Shown here: piece by piece, positions 20,900 to 32,274 of the stretch
How the letters are laid out: every line of letters starts with the position of its first letter
Numbering within the stretch: the stretch's first letter is position 1
Position numbers and translations under genes: made by a program
The notes under the pieces: model-generated
Databases searched by the model: none
Told to the model about the DNA's origin: nothing
Seen by the model: only the letters and a program-made list of their open reading frames with translations
Origin: Anolis sagrei
Lineage: Eukaryota; Chordata; Lepidosauria; Squamata; Anolidae
Assembly: GCF_037176765.1 (NCBI RefSeq)
Contig: NC_090023.1
Span: 170,917,006-170,981,005 of the forward strand
Direction: 5' to 3'
Length of the DNA stretch: 64,000 nt

Positions 20900-21715
20900 T
20901 CTTTGTTGTTGTAGGTGGATGTCTTTGAGTTCAAGATTTTTTAAACACCTTTGACTGACGATGAAGCTAATGGAGCTTTGAAAGCTTAATTAATGTATTT
21001 TATGCCCAATAATGCGATGGATGTTTTGTGGATTTGGGATGATTTCTACGTAAGATACAGAAATAGCGATATGTCTAGGCACAGTGGAACCAGAGCATGC
21101 CACGTCTATATGCCATGTCAACATGTCTTCCTTGTTCCTTCTGAGCTTAGCCACAGTCTTTTGGGTTGATAGAGGGAATCTGATTGCCGTAACAGGATGG
21201 TTGACATTGTGTTAGGCAGCTAATGATGTTGTAAATCAGACTTGCAACCTTGCAACCGCATTGCCTTCACATTTAATATCACAGCAGCATTGTCATGATC
21301 ACAAATGTCTGTAATGCCCTTGATGAGTTTGGTGCAAACTGATTGTATAATCCCAGAAAATAAATTCTAATGTAAACTGGAATCCAAATATTATTTCATA
21401 ATATTCAAGGGCCCCGTGTCTTTATGTGCTCATTAGGAGCTACTTTCAAATTTCAGAAATAATCCCAGCTATGCAACAATGAGCCACATGTGTCTGCTTG
21501 GACAGGCAATGCCAGACTATTCACAGAAACTAAATCCCCCTTCCTAAATTAATGCCTTGGAAGAATGCAGAGCTCTTAATCTAGTTCACATGCAGTGTGA
21601 AGGTAACATTGCATTGGGTCTGAAGTGGAGGAATGCAATTAACTGAGTTTTACATATTGCTTCCCCTTGTATTATCTTTTCGGTTCCTTCTGAATCCTTT
21701 TAAGAAAAAAGATTC
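20900..21715. other. no gene recognised
   Basis: No repeat family recognised and no exon-like frame, apart from a possible decayed segment near 20920. Confidence 0.4.
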
Positions 21716-22199
21716 TTGTAGGGGGTGGTTTTAGGGGTTAACCCCCCCCCCCCCGAAATGTTTCAGATTTTTTTTAAAAAACCTAGTTTACTCGTGAATT
21801 TTAACTGGTTAACCAAATCCCCATGCTAAGTCTATGAGATGCAAAAAATTAAGAGTCCCTCCAGAACTGTAAGCACTATCTCAAGCAAATGTTGACAATT
21901 TATTGACACTGTCATTACTTGCAGCAATAGCCGATGTAGTGAAGCAACCAAGTTGGGTGTGTGTGTGTTGAATGCTCTCATTAAGGAGGCCAGACTTGGT
22001 GGAGGTGGTTGACAGGGGTGGAGCTGCAGGCTATGGAAGGTTGCTCTGCCCCCTGCTGTGCTCTTTGCTTCAGCGTGAGCTAGGAGACAGGTTTCAACCC
22101 CCCCCCACCCTGAAATTTTTAACCCTCCCCGAAATTTTCAACCCCCCCCCCCCGAAATTGTCAACCCTCCCCGAAATTTTTTTCTGGCTACGGCCCTGC
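21716..22199 (+). mobile_element. hAT relative of 11454-12053
   Basis: Shares the interior ('ggtggttttaggggtt', 'ccgatgtagtgaagcaacc', 'ggccagacttggtggaggt') and the right end gctacggccctg. The outermost left bases are not recognisable. 'cttgta' occurs on both flanks, but a full 8-bp duplication cannot be confirmed. Confidence 0.78.
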
Positions 22200-22249
22200 T
22201 TGTAATGTTAAGTAGTGTAATGTTAAGAAACAAAAAAGAGAGATATACT

Positions 22250-23265
22250 TATTGAGGAACTTGTATCTTAGCAAGTACAGAGATGTATTTCTTGAGGCAC
22301 TCTGAATTTTTTTTTTGGTAGGAATCTTTGAGATGGGCTTGTTCTTTGATAAGCTCTTTTGATCTAATATTCTTCACTGTCCTATGTGTAAACTTAGAGC
22401 CAACAACATATATCAGTGTTTGGTCCTGATATTGCAACTTCTGCTTCTTTACTTACTTAGGCGGACCCTTGTTCTCTGAGTATGATGGCCTTCCAAGTGT
22501 AGTATCTTGGTGGTGGGTACATAGGTGACTGTGGAACCCTATTCTTGAGCTGGATGTTCTCCCACCATGAGGGCATTGGTTTTCAGGTGGAAGGCGGTCC
22601 TGGTCAGGGTTGGCTTGATGCACCTTCCTCTTGACACATTTCTCTCTTTCGCCCTCCATTTGTGCCTCTTCAAATTCTACAGCACTGCTGGTCACAGCTG
22701 ACCTCTAGTTAGAGCACTCAAGGGCCAGGACTTCCCTGTTCTCGCCACAGTTTTTAAAGTTAGCTTTCAGCCCAACTTTAAATCTCTTTTCCTGTTCACC
22801 AACATTACGTTTTCCGTTCTTGAGTTGGGAGTATAGTAACTGCTTTGGGAGACAGTGATCGGGCATTCAGACAACATGGCCAGTCCAGCAGAGCTGATTG
22901 CATAGAAGCATTGCTTCAGTGCTTGTGGTCTTTGCTTCTTCCAGCATGCTGACATTTGTCTGCCTGTCTTCTCAAGAGATTTTTAGGATTTTTCAGAGGC
23001 AATGCTGATGGAATCATTCCAGGAGTTGAGTGTGATCTTTGTAGACAGTCCACGTTTCTCAGGTGTATAGCAGGGTTGGAAGGACAATAGCTTTATAAAC
23101 CAGCACCTTGGTCTCCCTATGGATGTCCCAATCCTCAAACATACTCTGCTTCATTTGGAAAAAGTTTGCACTCACAGAGCTCAGGCGGTGCTGCATTTTA
23201 GTATCAATGTTTACTTTTGGTTCATTCAGTAGATGATGCATCAGTAGTTGATGCATCACTAACAA
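22250..23265 (-). mobile_element. LINE remnant, C-terminal RT part (RTE-like?)
   Basis: The minus strand reads NIDTKMQHRLSSVSANFFQMKQS, then WDIHRETKVLVYKAIVLPTLLY (23059-23265), followed by decayed text matching SAG-VVWMPDHCLPKQLLYSQLKNGKRNVGEQEKR in pieces and a C-terminal 'LPPENQCPHGG'. This order occurs in non-LTR reverse transcriptase C-termini. Several stops and frameshifts. The clade is uncertain. Confidence 0.55.
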
Positions 23266-23277
23266 TACAATAATACA

Positions 23278-23398
23278 TCATAGAATCATAGAATCAAAGA
23301 GTTGGAAGAGACCTCATGGGCCATCCAGTCCAACTCCCTGCCAAGAAGCAGGAATATTGCATTCAAATCACTCCTGACAGATGGCCATCCAGCCCCTG
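23278..23398 (-). mobile_element. CR1 LINE, extreme 3' end
   Basis: About 120 bp of inverted CR1 terminus ('catagaatcatagaatcaaa' to 'gatggccatccagcccctg'). Confidence 0.88.
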
Positions 23399-23534
23399 TC
23401 AATGTATTGTTGTTGTTGTGTGTGAAAGGTCCAATGTGTTTTCTATTTAAGTTAACATTTAACAGTCTTATTTAATGGAAAATTTATAATTTGAGCCCCA
23501 TTGAATTATACTAACAGAAAATAATTTAAGGCAT

Positions 23535-23750
23535 AACACCCTAAAGACACAAAATGCCATCAGATCTTGGAAATCAAACTGAGTCAAGTCTCGGTACTTG
23601 GATGGGAGACTGATAACAAATACTAGATGTTATAAGAATATATTTCAGAGGAAAGAACTGGTAAAAACTGGTAAAATTATCTGTGAGTATTCCTTGCTTA
23701 AGAAACCTCTAGGCAATGAATGGGGTCAACAGAAGTCTACCTGTTTATTT
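23535..23750 (+). mobile_element. 5S rRNA-derived SINE
   Basis: Positions 23553-23636 follow the 3' half of vertebrate 5S rRNA in order: CATCAGATCTTGGAAATC, then GGTACTTGGATGGGAGAC, then AATACTAGATGTTATAAG. The body continues 'cagaggaaagaactgg', 'gagtattccttgcttaag' and 'caatgaatggggtcaaca', a Bov-B-tailed SINE body as in the '5S' SINEs of lizards. The 5' portion of the 5S head (with the A box) is decayed. It is not a functional 5S gene. A tail of the same family lies at 48343-48432. Confidence 0.75.
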
Positions 23751-23989
23751 ACCAGCAATTGTTTAATTCATTACATTGTTAGATTTTAAAACAGCATTTT
23801 CAAGTACTAAAATGAGCAATAATTAAAGTGCTGAGCAAAGTTATGTTAATGCCACTGTTTTAAATCTCAAAAACTATGATTGTAATTTGGTGAAATGTTG
23901 TCTATCCTGTCAGGTCAAGTAGTGAGAAAACGTTTTCCATACTTCCACATGTGATCAGAATGCTAAGTAAGGAAAAAAGGGGTCAGATT

Positions 23990-25536
23990 AATTTTGGTGA
24001 AACCAGAGTAGCAACTGGGCTGTATGTATCTAGAAAGCGTTCATTACAACTTGGCAAATCTTGCCTTCTTCCAGCCATGATATTCATGGCTTCTCAAGGG
24101 AAGCTTGAAGCACAGGTATCGGCAGTGGCCGGGAGAACCTTTGCACAATTAAAACTTGTGTGCCAACTGCGACCATACCTCGTGAAGTCTGACTTGACCA
24201 TAGTGGTCCATGCCTTAGTGACCTCTAGACTGGATTATTGCAGTGCACTCTACGTGGGGCTACCCTTGAAGACGGCCCGGAAATTACAACTTGTCAAGCC
24301 AGATTAATAACAGGGGCGACTTACAGGGTGCAGTCAACCCCCCTGTTCAAGGAGCTCCATTGGCTACCGTTCATCTTCCGATCCCAATTCAAGGTACAGG
24401 TTCTTACCTATAAAGCCCTAAATAATTTGGGACCCGGCTACCTTCATGATCATATCTCTCTCCATGAACCAGCCCAAACTCTTCAATTTTCAGGAGAGGC
24501 CCTCCTTTCGCCCTTGCCAGTTTCTCAGGCTTGCCTTGTGGGTACAATGGAGACAGCCTTTTCCTCTGTGGCCCCTCGACTCTGGAACTCATTGCCTGGA
24601 GAGATTAGGAAAGCCTCTACTTTTAGAAACCTTTAAAAAGAGTCTCAAGACCTGGCTCTGCCGTTGCGCTTTCGGAGAGTAGTCACATAATCTTATGCTA
24701 TTGCTCCCTCAACGTTCTTGTCCTAGGAGTACACCCCCCTTGTACAAAGGTTTGTTTATTTCCCTGTCTCTATATGAGTTCTCCCTTACAAATAGTTCTG
24801 CCCCTTTAAACTCATTCTGAGTTTTTAAATCATTTTATGTACATGTGGCCAGCTCACTGTCATTATGTTTGGTTTACTGTTTTTAAAAAAAATTATTTTA
24901 TTTATTTACAGCATTTATATTCTGCCCTTCTCACCCCGCAGGGGACTCAGGGCAGATTACAGTGTACACATTAATGGCAAACATTCAATGCCAATTTTGA
25001 CATACAACATATGCAGACATACTCAGAGGCTATTTTAACTTTTTCTGGCCGCCAGGGGAGCTGTCGCTTTCATCGTCCATCTGCGACACTGATGAAGTAC
25101 TTCCGCATTCCCTGCATGCTTTCTTGCTGGAGTGCTTTGCTGGAGTCTCTTTTATGGCCTCATAAATTAGTTAATTTAGCCTCCCCACACTTTAAGGTGG
25201 TACCTAATTTTCCTACTTGACAGACGCAACTGTCTTTTGGGTTGGAAAGGTCGACAACAGGCTACACAATTGGTTGGAAACCCACTCCAATCCGGGCTGG
25301 CTTCGAACTCATGACCTTTTGGTCAGAGTAATCTTAATGCAGCTGACACTCAGCCAGCTGCGCCACAATCCCGGTGTGTATATGTTTTGTGTATATTGTT
25401 TATATGCTTTTATGTTTTATACTTTAATGTTATGTTATTTATTTTATTATATCTTATTGCATTGTAATTTGTTGTTCGGGCTTGGCCTCGTGTAAGCCGC
25501 TCCGAGTCCCTGTTGAGGGAGATGGAGGCGGGGTAT

Positions 25537-25590
<54 letters not shown>
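23990..25590 (+). mobile_element. L2-type LINE with a SINE in its 3' UTR
   Basis: Coding text: SAVAGRTFAQLKLVCQLRPYLVKSDLTIVVHALVTSRLDYCSALYVGLPLKTARKLQL (24100-24307), then after a frame change LFKELHWLPFIFRSQFKVQVLTYKALNNLGPGYL and APRLWNSLPGEIR (to about 24610). The 3' UTR is split by the SINE at 24880-25376 and resumes to 'taagccgctccgagtccct' and (att)n ending about 25590. The 5' edge near 23990 is uncertain. Confidence 0.85.
24880..25376 (-). mobile_element. tRNA-headed SINE with L2-type 3' tail
   Basis: Second copy of the SINE at 9968-10472: inverted L2-like tail at the left ('ctgcccttctcaccccgc'), tRNA-like head at the right (GGTCATGAGTTCGAAGCC on the minus strand). It sits in the 3' UTR of an L2, the LINE type whose tail it shares. 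Confidence 0.82.
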
Positions 25591-25591
<1 letters not shown>

Positions 25592-26190
25592 GGGAAAATA
25601 GATATATGCAATTATTCAGTAAAGTTTTCTGCTTTGGTTCCTAGAGAAGGGTTTAAAGTTATAGGACGGAAGTTTTATACATAGGAAAAGATTACTGTTG
25701 AACTGAAAGATAAATCTAGAGGCATTTATCTATATTGTTGCAAAAGAGGCCACTTCCTTCAAGGAGGTGGGTAGATTATCTCTAATAAGCACATTAAATG
25801 TTCTCTTCATCATACAGTTTGGGCACTTTTTGCCTGCAATGAACATATTATTGAGGCAGACCTTCAAACCTATGCTTTATTTCTCTGTCTCAAATATATG
25901 CCCACTTCCGCATCGGAACATTGAATGCATTTGTTTAAATCACCCTAATTGCAATTGATAGCAATGCACATTCAATGCCTTTTTCACATGTTCTCCTGCC
26001 TGATAAGGTTTTATATAGTGCATCCAAAGGTTCAGGTAACCTTTGAGGCCCAAGTTAAACATCTATGCTGGGTTTGGATTCTTTGAATCCTGTGGCATAA
26101 AAGTTGTATTGTATATTTGAGGAAACAATGGGCAGAAAAGTCACTCTCCTCTTGTTTCCAAATTCCTTCCTTTCCTGTAGTAACTTCTTC
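25591..26190. other. no gene recognised
   Basis: AT-rich sequence with no recognisable repeat and no convincing exon. Confidence 0.4.
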
Positions 26191-26194
26191 TATG

Positions 26195-27015
26195 AATAAT
26201 ATATAATATAATATTAACTTTATTTTTATACCTCGCCAACCATCTCCCCAAGGGGACTCGGGGCGGCTTACAAGGGACAAGCCCAAAATTTACAAATAGA
26301 ACACACGATTAAAGCATCAGATAAAATATAAGAACAAACATAATTGTAAACAATATCAAACAATATGGCTGAGAAAAAGCATAGCTCACGTTCAGGCTCC
26401 ATGAGTGCAATACATCCTGAAGAGGAGCGCAAGGAAAGTGCAAAAAATCAAGTAGACAGGACTGGGAATAGTGTCGTCAAAGCGTTGAGGTGGATGATAA
26501 GACGGCCGGACATAAAGTGCTGAATTTAAAGTAGGGACAGGGAAAAATTATTGCTGGACTGCTTAATCGAAAGCACACCAGAACATCCAGTTGATTCCGG
26601 AAACAGGACAAAGTAGGAGCCTGTCTGTTCTCCTTAGGGAGGGAGTTCCTGAGCTGGGGGGCCACCACCGAGAAGGCTCTCTCTCTCATCCCCACCAACC
26701 ATGTTTCAGAAGTCGGAGGGAGAGAGAGAGAGAAGTGCCTCCCTGGATGATCTCAAGGTACACACTGGTTCATAGGGGAAGATGCGATCACAGAGATAAG
26801 CAGGTCCCGAACCGTTTAGGGCTTTATAGGTAATAACCTGCACCTTGAATTGGGACTGGAAACTTATTGGAAGCCAGTGGAGCTGTTCCCTGTAACCAGC
26901 TCCCATACATAGTCTGGCCACAGACCTTTGGACCAACTGTAGTTTCTGGGCCGTCTTCAAGGGCAACCCCACGTAGAGTACGTTGCAGTAATCCATCCTA
27001 CAGATGACTAGGGCA
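26195..27015 (-). mobile_element. L2-type LINE, 3' part
   Basis: Minus-strand pieces VGMRERAFSVVAPQLRNSLPKE (26477-26698) and LDYCNVLYVGLPLKTAQKLQLVQRSVARLCMGAGYREQLHWLPISFQSQFKVQVITYKALNGSGPAYL (26706-26996, given as one block), plus the inverted tail 'cggggcggcttac'. A frame break lies near 26700. Confidence 0.85.
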
Positions 27016-27049
27016 TAATTGTAATTTTGCTATTGTTATGAATAAATTG

Positions 27050-27635
27050 CCATTTGGCTGTTACATGTGTTTGTGTTTAATATACAGTATTTTTCTTCGG
27101 TGTTGAAATCAAGCAAATTTAATGGGTCACGGATAGTGAGATCCGGACTGCGGATAGCAGAAACCTGAAGTGCAGATACCAAGGTCTGTTAAGTGGATAG
27201 GAGGTACTGGCCGGAGGTTGCCTGTGGATCTGTGCCTGGCTAGCCCAAGAAGCTATAAACCCAATGTTTCCCAATCAAAAGATTTCACCAGTTGAAGAAG
27301 AGGTATTTGGAAAGCTCTGTTCTAGCTTCTCCACTGCAACTTTATGGCCCACCTCTGGCAGAATCTCACTTTCTAGAGATTCCTAGAGAAAACATTAAAG
27401 TCAAATCCCCAAACAATCAAATCTGCAAAAGTCATTTTCTTTCTCAGTTGCCTCCATGTCTGAGTAATCTTTATCTATACTTTGCACATGTAGTAGTTTA
27501 CACACTGATGTGGAGATATTGGAAATATAGATATTTATACATATATTATATGTACATTACAAGCACTGAAATATAGAAAAATCAGGTTCTCTCTGTATTA
27601 GGAAGCCATGCTGACAGGCCAGAAAGAATGCTGTG
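27050..27635. other. no gene recognised
   Basis: No convincing coding frame. 27017-27048 matches a short SPIN-like tract but is too short to call. Confidence 0.35.
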
Positions 27636-27639
27636 CAGG

Positions 27640-28395
27640 TACAACTGTACCAGGAGCCCCAATTTTGTTTGCTTTGCATTGAATGTTTGTTGTAGTCTTA
27701 AGTTTCAGGGACTCTGCAGATAGGTGGCTTCTTTTGGCTGCAATCATAGGGCAAGCCACCTGTCAATTATAGTTAGGTTCCCTGGTCCCACCCCCTTTGG
27801 GTTTTTGGAGGGAATAGGAGCCATTTTGGGTCAGTCCACACAGAGAAGCTTTCCATGCAGGACATAATACGAAGAGCTCCTGTAGAAAGCTTTGTCTTCT
27901 ATGGCTTGGCCGGGAGATATACAGCCTTACAGCTCCTTTGCTGAGGGAATCTGGTCCCACAGCACTTCAGCCAGCCATCACAGACACCTGAACTCCTTTT
28001 CCCCTGGAAGTCTACAAAGCTCTGCTTGGTAAGGGTCACTCGCGGAAGCCAGACGCAGTTGGTACCGGGTGTAGGGGCTCCACGCCAACAGAGGCAAAGA
28101 AAGACTGCCCAGATTAGAAGTTAAGGATTTCCCCATTAGTTAAAATACCAGTCATGAAGATAGTGCCTGTTCCCTGTAGACAAGATTGAAAGAGCCTATA
28201 GACTGTTAAGAAAGCCTTGAAATACCTGTTTGATTTCATTAATAAAGAACTTTGTTGAACCTCTAAGCAATCTAAAGACTTTGTTTTGGGGAGGTCCAAG
28301 GGCCTTTAATCTGAGGCAGCCCCGGCGTCCCGTTGGGCACACAGAATTTATGTCCTGTCTACAGTCTTATGCACAGGCCCAGCGTGCGACAGCAT
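27640..28395 (+). mobile_element. possible solo LTR fossil
   Basis: Long non-coding stretch with an AATAAA signal near 28240 followed by about 140 bp to a 'gcgtgcgaca' edge, as in the R-U5 part of an LTR. No internal genes are visible. The family is undetermined, it is old and broken, and the edges are approximate. Confidence 0.3.
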
Positions 28396-28499
28396 AAATG
28401 CTGAAGCAGATCTGTGTTGAAAGGGGGATGGGGAAGGGGAGCATGTTATCTATACAAAGACTGGTATAGTTAGCACAGGCCATACCTTCTTTCTTCTAA

Positions 28500-28811
28500 A
28501 AAGTAAAGAATCTTCCTCCCTCCTGACAGGTCAAAAGTAGGCCCCTGATGAATGTAAGCTGCTCTTTAGAAAAAATACAGAGACGTGCCCCTTGCATGTT
28601 GGAAGATATAATTTGATATTTCTATGATGCTTAAGGTGACGTAGTGATGATGTTAATGTATGTAGAAGCATGTTTCTGTTTGCCTGCATTTGAAGATGTA
28701 TAAAAGGAAAAGTCAACGCATTTATCCTCACTCTGGTTTGCTTTTGCATGAGATTCCACGCCGAAGTATCAGCTGAAAATAAACGTTCTTTTCTGCCTCC
28801 AGAAAGGATCG
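28500..28811 (+). mobile_element. possible LTR fossil
   Basis: Promoter-like TATAAAAGG near 28698 and AATAAA near 28780 are spaced as in a retroviral-type LTR, and a CR1 abuts its right side. No viral genes are present. Old and incomplete. Confidence 0.35.
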
Positions 28812-29212
28812 CTCTTGGAGAACAAGCCCTATAAGGAGCGGCTTAAGGAGCTGGGCATGTTTAGCCTGAAGAAGAGAAGGCTGAGAGGAGATATGATAGT
28901 CATGTATAAATATGTGAGAGGAAGCCACAGGGAGGAGGGAGCAAGCTTGTTTTCTGCTTCCTTGCAGACTAGGACACGGAACAATGGCTTCAAACTACAA
29001 GAGAGGAGATTCCTCTCTTGTAGAGAGTCGTTCAGCGGTGGAACTCTCTGCCCCGGAGTGTGGTGGGGGCTCCTTCTTTGGAAGCTTTTAAACAGAGGCT
29101 GGATGGCCACCTGTCAGGGGTGATTTGAATGCAATATTCCTGTTTCTTGGCAGGGGTTGGACTGGATGGCCCCTGAGGTCTCTTCAAACTCTTTGATTCT
29201 ATGATTCGATGA
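28812..29212 (+). mobile_element. CR1 LINE, 3' part
   Basis: Encodes [42 protein letters not shown] (one block) and SLQTRTRNN. A deletion shortens the stretch before the 'ggtggaactctctgcc' segment. Ends in 'attctatgattcgatgatt'. Confidence 0.9.
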
Positions 29213-30250
29213 TTATCTCTCCTATCAGCCATAACAACACAGTGCTAGAATTGTCTTTGGCATCTCTTGGTTGCTAGAGCATGAAGGTCATTTCTGAGTG
29301 ATTTCCTGGTGGCATGAAATTGGTTGAGAACAGCATCATACAACCAGTTCCACTATCTTGAAACATAACAGTTTAGATAAAGTGGTTTCCTCACCCCCTT
29401 CATCTGTATTCAGATCTGTTAAGAATTCATGGTATGTAAGGGAAAGACGGGAAGTTGTTCTTCCCCACTTAACAAGAATTATGTTGTCATAGGAGGTATC
29501 TTTCACAAAACGGGAATGCTTCTCAAGAAGGCTTTTTACTGTGTTGTGGAAGCTCCGAAATGTTGTCATCTCCTATTTGCAACCCTCCTGTGTTTTTCCA
29601 CTTCTGCTTCTGTCTGTTTCTCCTCTAATAACAGATAATCTACTATGGAGGGGGGAATTGAATAGCTGCACAATGCCTTTTCATTGATAGTATGGATAAA
29701 TCAGGATCCACCATCACCACCACCATTTTTACCCAACAGGCTGGAGATGTATCCGTCTTCAATTTCATTTGTGGTTGGCTTCCCCTTCTTTCATCTGATT
29801 TTACTGCTCTTGATTTTTTCCCCAGTTGTCCTTTTCTGTTTTGCCAGGGTTTTCTTTTCTTCGGTTAACTCATGTACATTTTTGTACTTTGGGGTGTGTT
29901 GGAATATTTGTGGTGGACATTGTAGCAGCATGGAGGGGGTTTGAATCTGTTATAAGGCCTTTTAAGACCTGTTTAACAAAAAGAAAAAAATATTTTCATT
30001 ATTTCCACACTATGCTTGTGGAAACGGAAAGTAAAGTGAGTGAGAGGCCCAGAACTTTATTCATATTAGACATAGGTTTGTCACGGATGCTGTGGCAAAT
30101 ATAGGCTATGACCAAGCAGGAAGGGTGTCGAGTCTCTTCTTCTTCTCTCTCTCTCTTTAAAGTTGGTGCCTTGCTGTCAATATGAAACGTGGACTAGACA
30201 TCAGGATCAAACCTGGAGTTATCATGCACCGTAGATCCGTATTACGTACA
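29213..30250. other. no gene recognised
   Basis: About 1 kb with short frames only. The frame at 29684-29944 is hydrophobic but lacks splice-like context or a family match. Treated as intergenic. Confidence 0.4.
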
Positions 30251-30343
30251 CCAGTGTTTCTCAGCCTTCCTAATGCCGTGACTTAATACAGTTCCTCATG
30301 TTGTGTTGACCACAAACCATAAAATTAATTTCGTTGTTACTTG

Positions 30344-32113
30344 TTGTTGTTCATTCGTTCAGTCTTCTCCGACTCTTCGTGACCTCATGGACCAGCCCAC
30401 GCCAGAGCTCCCTGTCGGCCGTCACCACCCCCAGCTCCTTCAAGGTCAGTCCAGTCACTTCAAGGATGCCATCCATTCATCTTGCCCTTGGTCGGCCCCT
30501 CTTCCTTTTGCCTTCCACTTTCCCCAGCATAATTGTCTTCTCTAGGCTTTGCTGTCTCCTCATGATGTGGCCAAAGTACTTCAACTTTGTCTCTAGTATC
30601 TTTCCCTCCTGTGAGCAGGTGGGCTTTATTTCCTGGAGGATGGACTGGTTGGATCTTCTCGCAGTCCAAGGCACTCTCAGAACTTTCCTCCAACACCACA
30701 GCTCAAAAGCATCTATCTTCCTTCGCTCAGCCTTCCCTAAGGTCCAGCTCTCACATCCGTAGGTTACTACAGGGAATACCATGGCTTTGACTAGGCGGAT
30801 CTTTGTTGCCAGTCTGATGTCTCTACTCTTTACTATTTTATCGAGACTGGACATTGCTCTCCTCCCAAGAAGTAAGCGTCTTCTGATTTCCTGGCTACAG
30901 TCTGCATCTGCAGTAATCTTTGCACCTAGAAATACAAAGTCTGTCACGGCCTGCACGGTTTCTCCCTCTATTTTCCAGTTGTCAATCATTCTTGTTGCCA
31001 TAATCTTGGTTTTTTTTTTGACGTTTAGCTGCAACCCGGCTTTTGCGCTTTCTTCTTTCACCCTGATTAGAAGGCTCCTCAGCTCCTCCTCGCTTTCGGC
31101 CATCAGAGTGGTGTCATCTGCATATCTGAGGTTGTTAACGTTTCTTCCAGCAATTTTTACCCCAGCTTTGCATTCATCCAGCCCTGCACATCGCATGATG
31201 TGTTCTGCATACATGTTAAATAGGTTGGGTGAGAGTATGCAGCCTTGCCGTACGCCTTTCCCAATCTTGAACCAGTCTGTTGTTCCGTGGTCAGTTCTTA
31301 CTGTTGCTACTTGGTCCTTGTACAGGTTCCTCAGGAGAGAGACAAGGTGGCTTGGGATGCCCATCCCACTAAGAACTTGCCACAATTTATTATGATCCAC
31401 ACAGTCAAAGGCTTTAGAATAGTCAATGAAGCAGAAGTAGATGTTTTTCTGAAACTCCCTGCCTTTCTCCATTATCCAGCGGATATTGGCAATCTGGTCT
31501 CTCGTTCCTCTGCCTTTTCTAAACCCAGCTTGAACATCTGGCAACTCTCGCTCCATGCATTGCTGGAGTCTTCCTTGCAGGATCTTGAGCATTACCTTAC
31601 TGGCATGAGAAATAAGGGCCACTGTACGGAAGTTGGAGCAGTCTTTCGCATTTCCCTTTTTTGGTATGGGGATATAAGTTGATTTTTTCCAGTCTGATGG
31701 CCATTCTTGTGTTTTCCATATTTGCTGGCATATGGCATGCATCACCTTGACAGCATCATCTTTTAAGATTTTAAACAGTTCAGCTGGGATCCCGTCTTCC
31801 CCTGCTGCCTTGTTGTTAGCAATGCTTCTTAAGGCCCATTCAACCTCACTCCTCAGGATGTCTGGTTCTAATTCATTCACCACACCGTCAAAACTATCCT
31901 CAATATTATTATCCTTCCTATACAGATCTTCTGTATAGTCTCGCCACCTTCTCTTGATCTCTTCAGCTTCTGTTAGGTCCCTGCCATCTTTGTTTCTTAT
32001 CATACCAATTTTGCCTGAAATTTACCTCCAATGTTTCTAATTTTCTGGAAGAGGTCTCTTGTCCTTCCTATTCTGTTGTCTTCTTCCACTTCCATGAATT
32101 GCTTATTTAAAAA
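30344..32113 (-). mobile_element. Bov-B (RTE) LINE, 5'-truncated
   Basis: RTE-clade non-LTR retrotransposon. It has a 3' end at low coordinates with (gtt)n and a 'gactcttcgtgacctcatgg' segment typical of Bov-B tails. Its body is the open reverse transcriptase frame at 30477-32003, and its 5' truncation lies near 32113. It lies inside SPIN, so it inserted after that SPIN. The flanks share a short 'ttact' only. The Sauria-type SINE at 14717-15014 shares its tail. Confidence 0.92.
30477..32003 (-). CDS. Bov-B reverse transcriptase, C-terminal 508 residues
   Basis: RNA-directed DNA polymerase of the RTE/Bov-B clade. It copies its own mRNA at a nicked target site. Visible motifs in order: WALRSIANNKAAGEDGIPAELFK (about 57-79), WKKSTYIPIPKKGN (106-119), FIDYSKAFDCVDH with first catalytic Asp about 194, GVRQGCILSPNLFN (250-263), YADD at 294-297, LGAKI thumb region, and a basic C-terminus (KRKRGRPRAR). 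The N-terminal apurinic-type endonuclease is missing through 5' truncation. 508 codons without a stop show that the copy is young compared with the other LINEs here. Confidence 0.92.
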   Translation of the reverse strand: MIRNKDGRDLTEAEEIKRRWRDYTEDLYRKDNNIEDSFDGVVNELEPDILRSEVEWALRSIANNKAAGEDGIPAELFKILKDDAVKVMHAICQQIWKTQEWPSDWKKSTYIPIPKKGNAKDCSNFRTVALISHASKVMLKILQGRLQQCMERELPDVQAGFRKGRGTRDQIANIRWIMEKGREFQKNIYFCFIDYSKAFDCVDHNKLWQVLSGMGIPSHLVSLLRNLYKDQVATVRTDHGTTDWFKIGKGVRQGCILSPNLFNMYAEHIMRCAGLDECKAGVKIAGRNVNNLRYADDTTLMAESEEELRSLLIRVKEESAKAGLQLNVKKKTKIMATRMIDNWKIEGETVQAVTDFVFLGAKITADADCSQEIRRRLLLGRRAMSSLDKIVKSRDIRLATKIRLVKAMVFPVVTYGCESWTLGKAERRKIDAFELWCWRKVLRVPWTARRSNQSILQEIKPTCSQEGKILETKLKYFGHIMRRQQSLEKTIMLGKVEGKRKRGRPRAR

Positions 32114-32274
32114 TTACTACATAATTGTAATTTTGCTACTGTTATGAATCGTAATGTTAATATCTGATATGCAGGATTCACTGGATATGCAACATTCTGA
32201 TATGCAACATTCACTGGACCAAATTTGGCACAAATACCCGATATGCCCAAATTTGAATACATCAATATATTCAC

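Larger units (their letters stand above)
30252..32270 (+). mobile_element. SPIN-type hAT fragment split by Bov-B
   Basis: The left end cagtgtttctcagccttc at 30252 is followed by SPIN text to about 30343, then the Bov-B insertion, then SPIN text again ('aattgtaattttgctactg', 'aatatctgatatgcagga') from about 32114. The right terminus is missing. Confidence 0.82.

Noticed and set aside
23553-23636. Functional 5S rRNA gene
   Set aside because: Only the 3' half is recognisable, with many changes, and it is joined to a SINE body.
27017-27048. Another SPIN copy
   Set aside because: Only about 30 bp of similarity, no termini. Too short to call.
29684-30104. Hydrophobic frames as a small gene
   Set aside because: T-rich stretch with no splice sites, Kozak context or homologue recognised.
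30334-31682. Open frames on the + strand opposite the Bov-B frame
   Set aside because: Antisense shadows of the reverse transcriptase frame with no domain.
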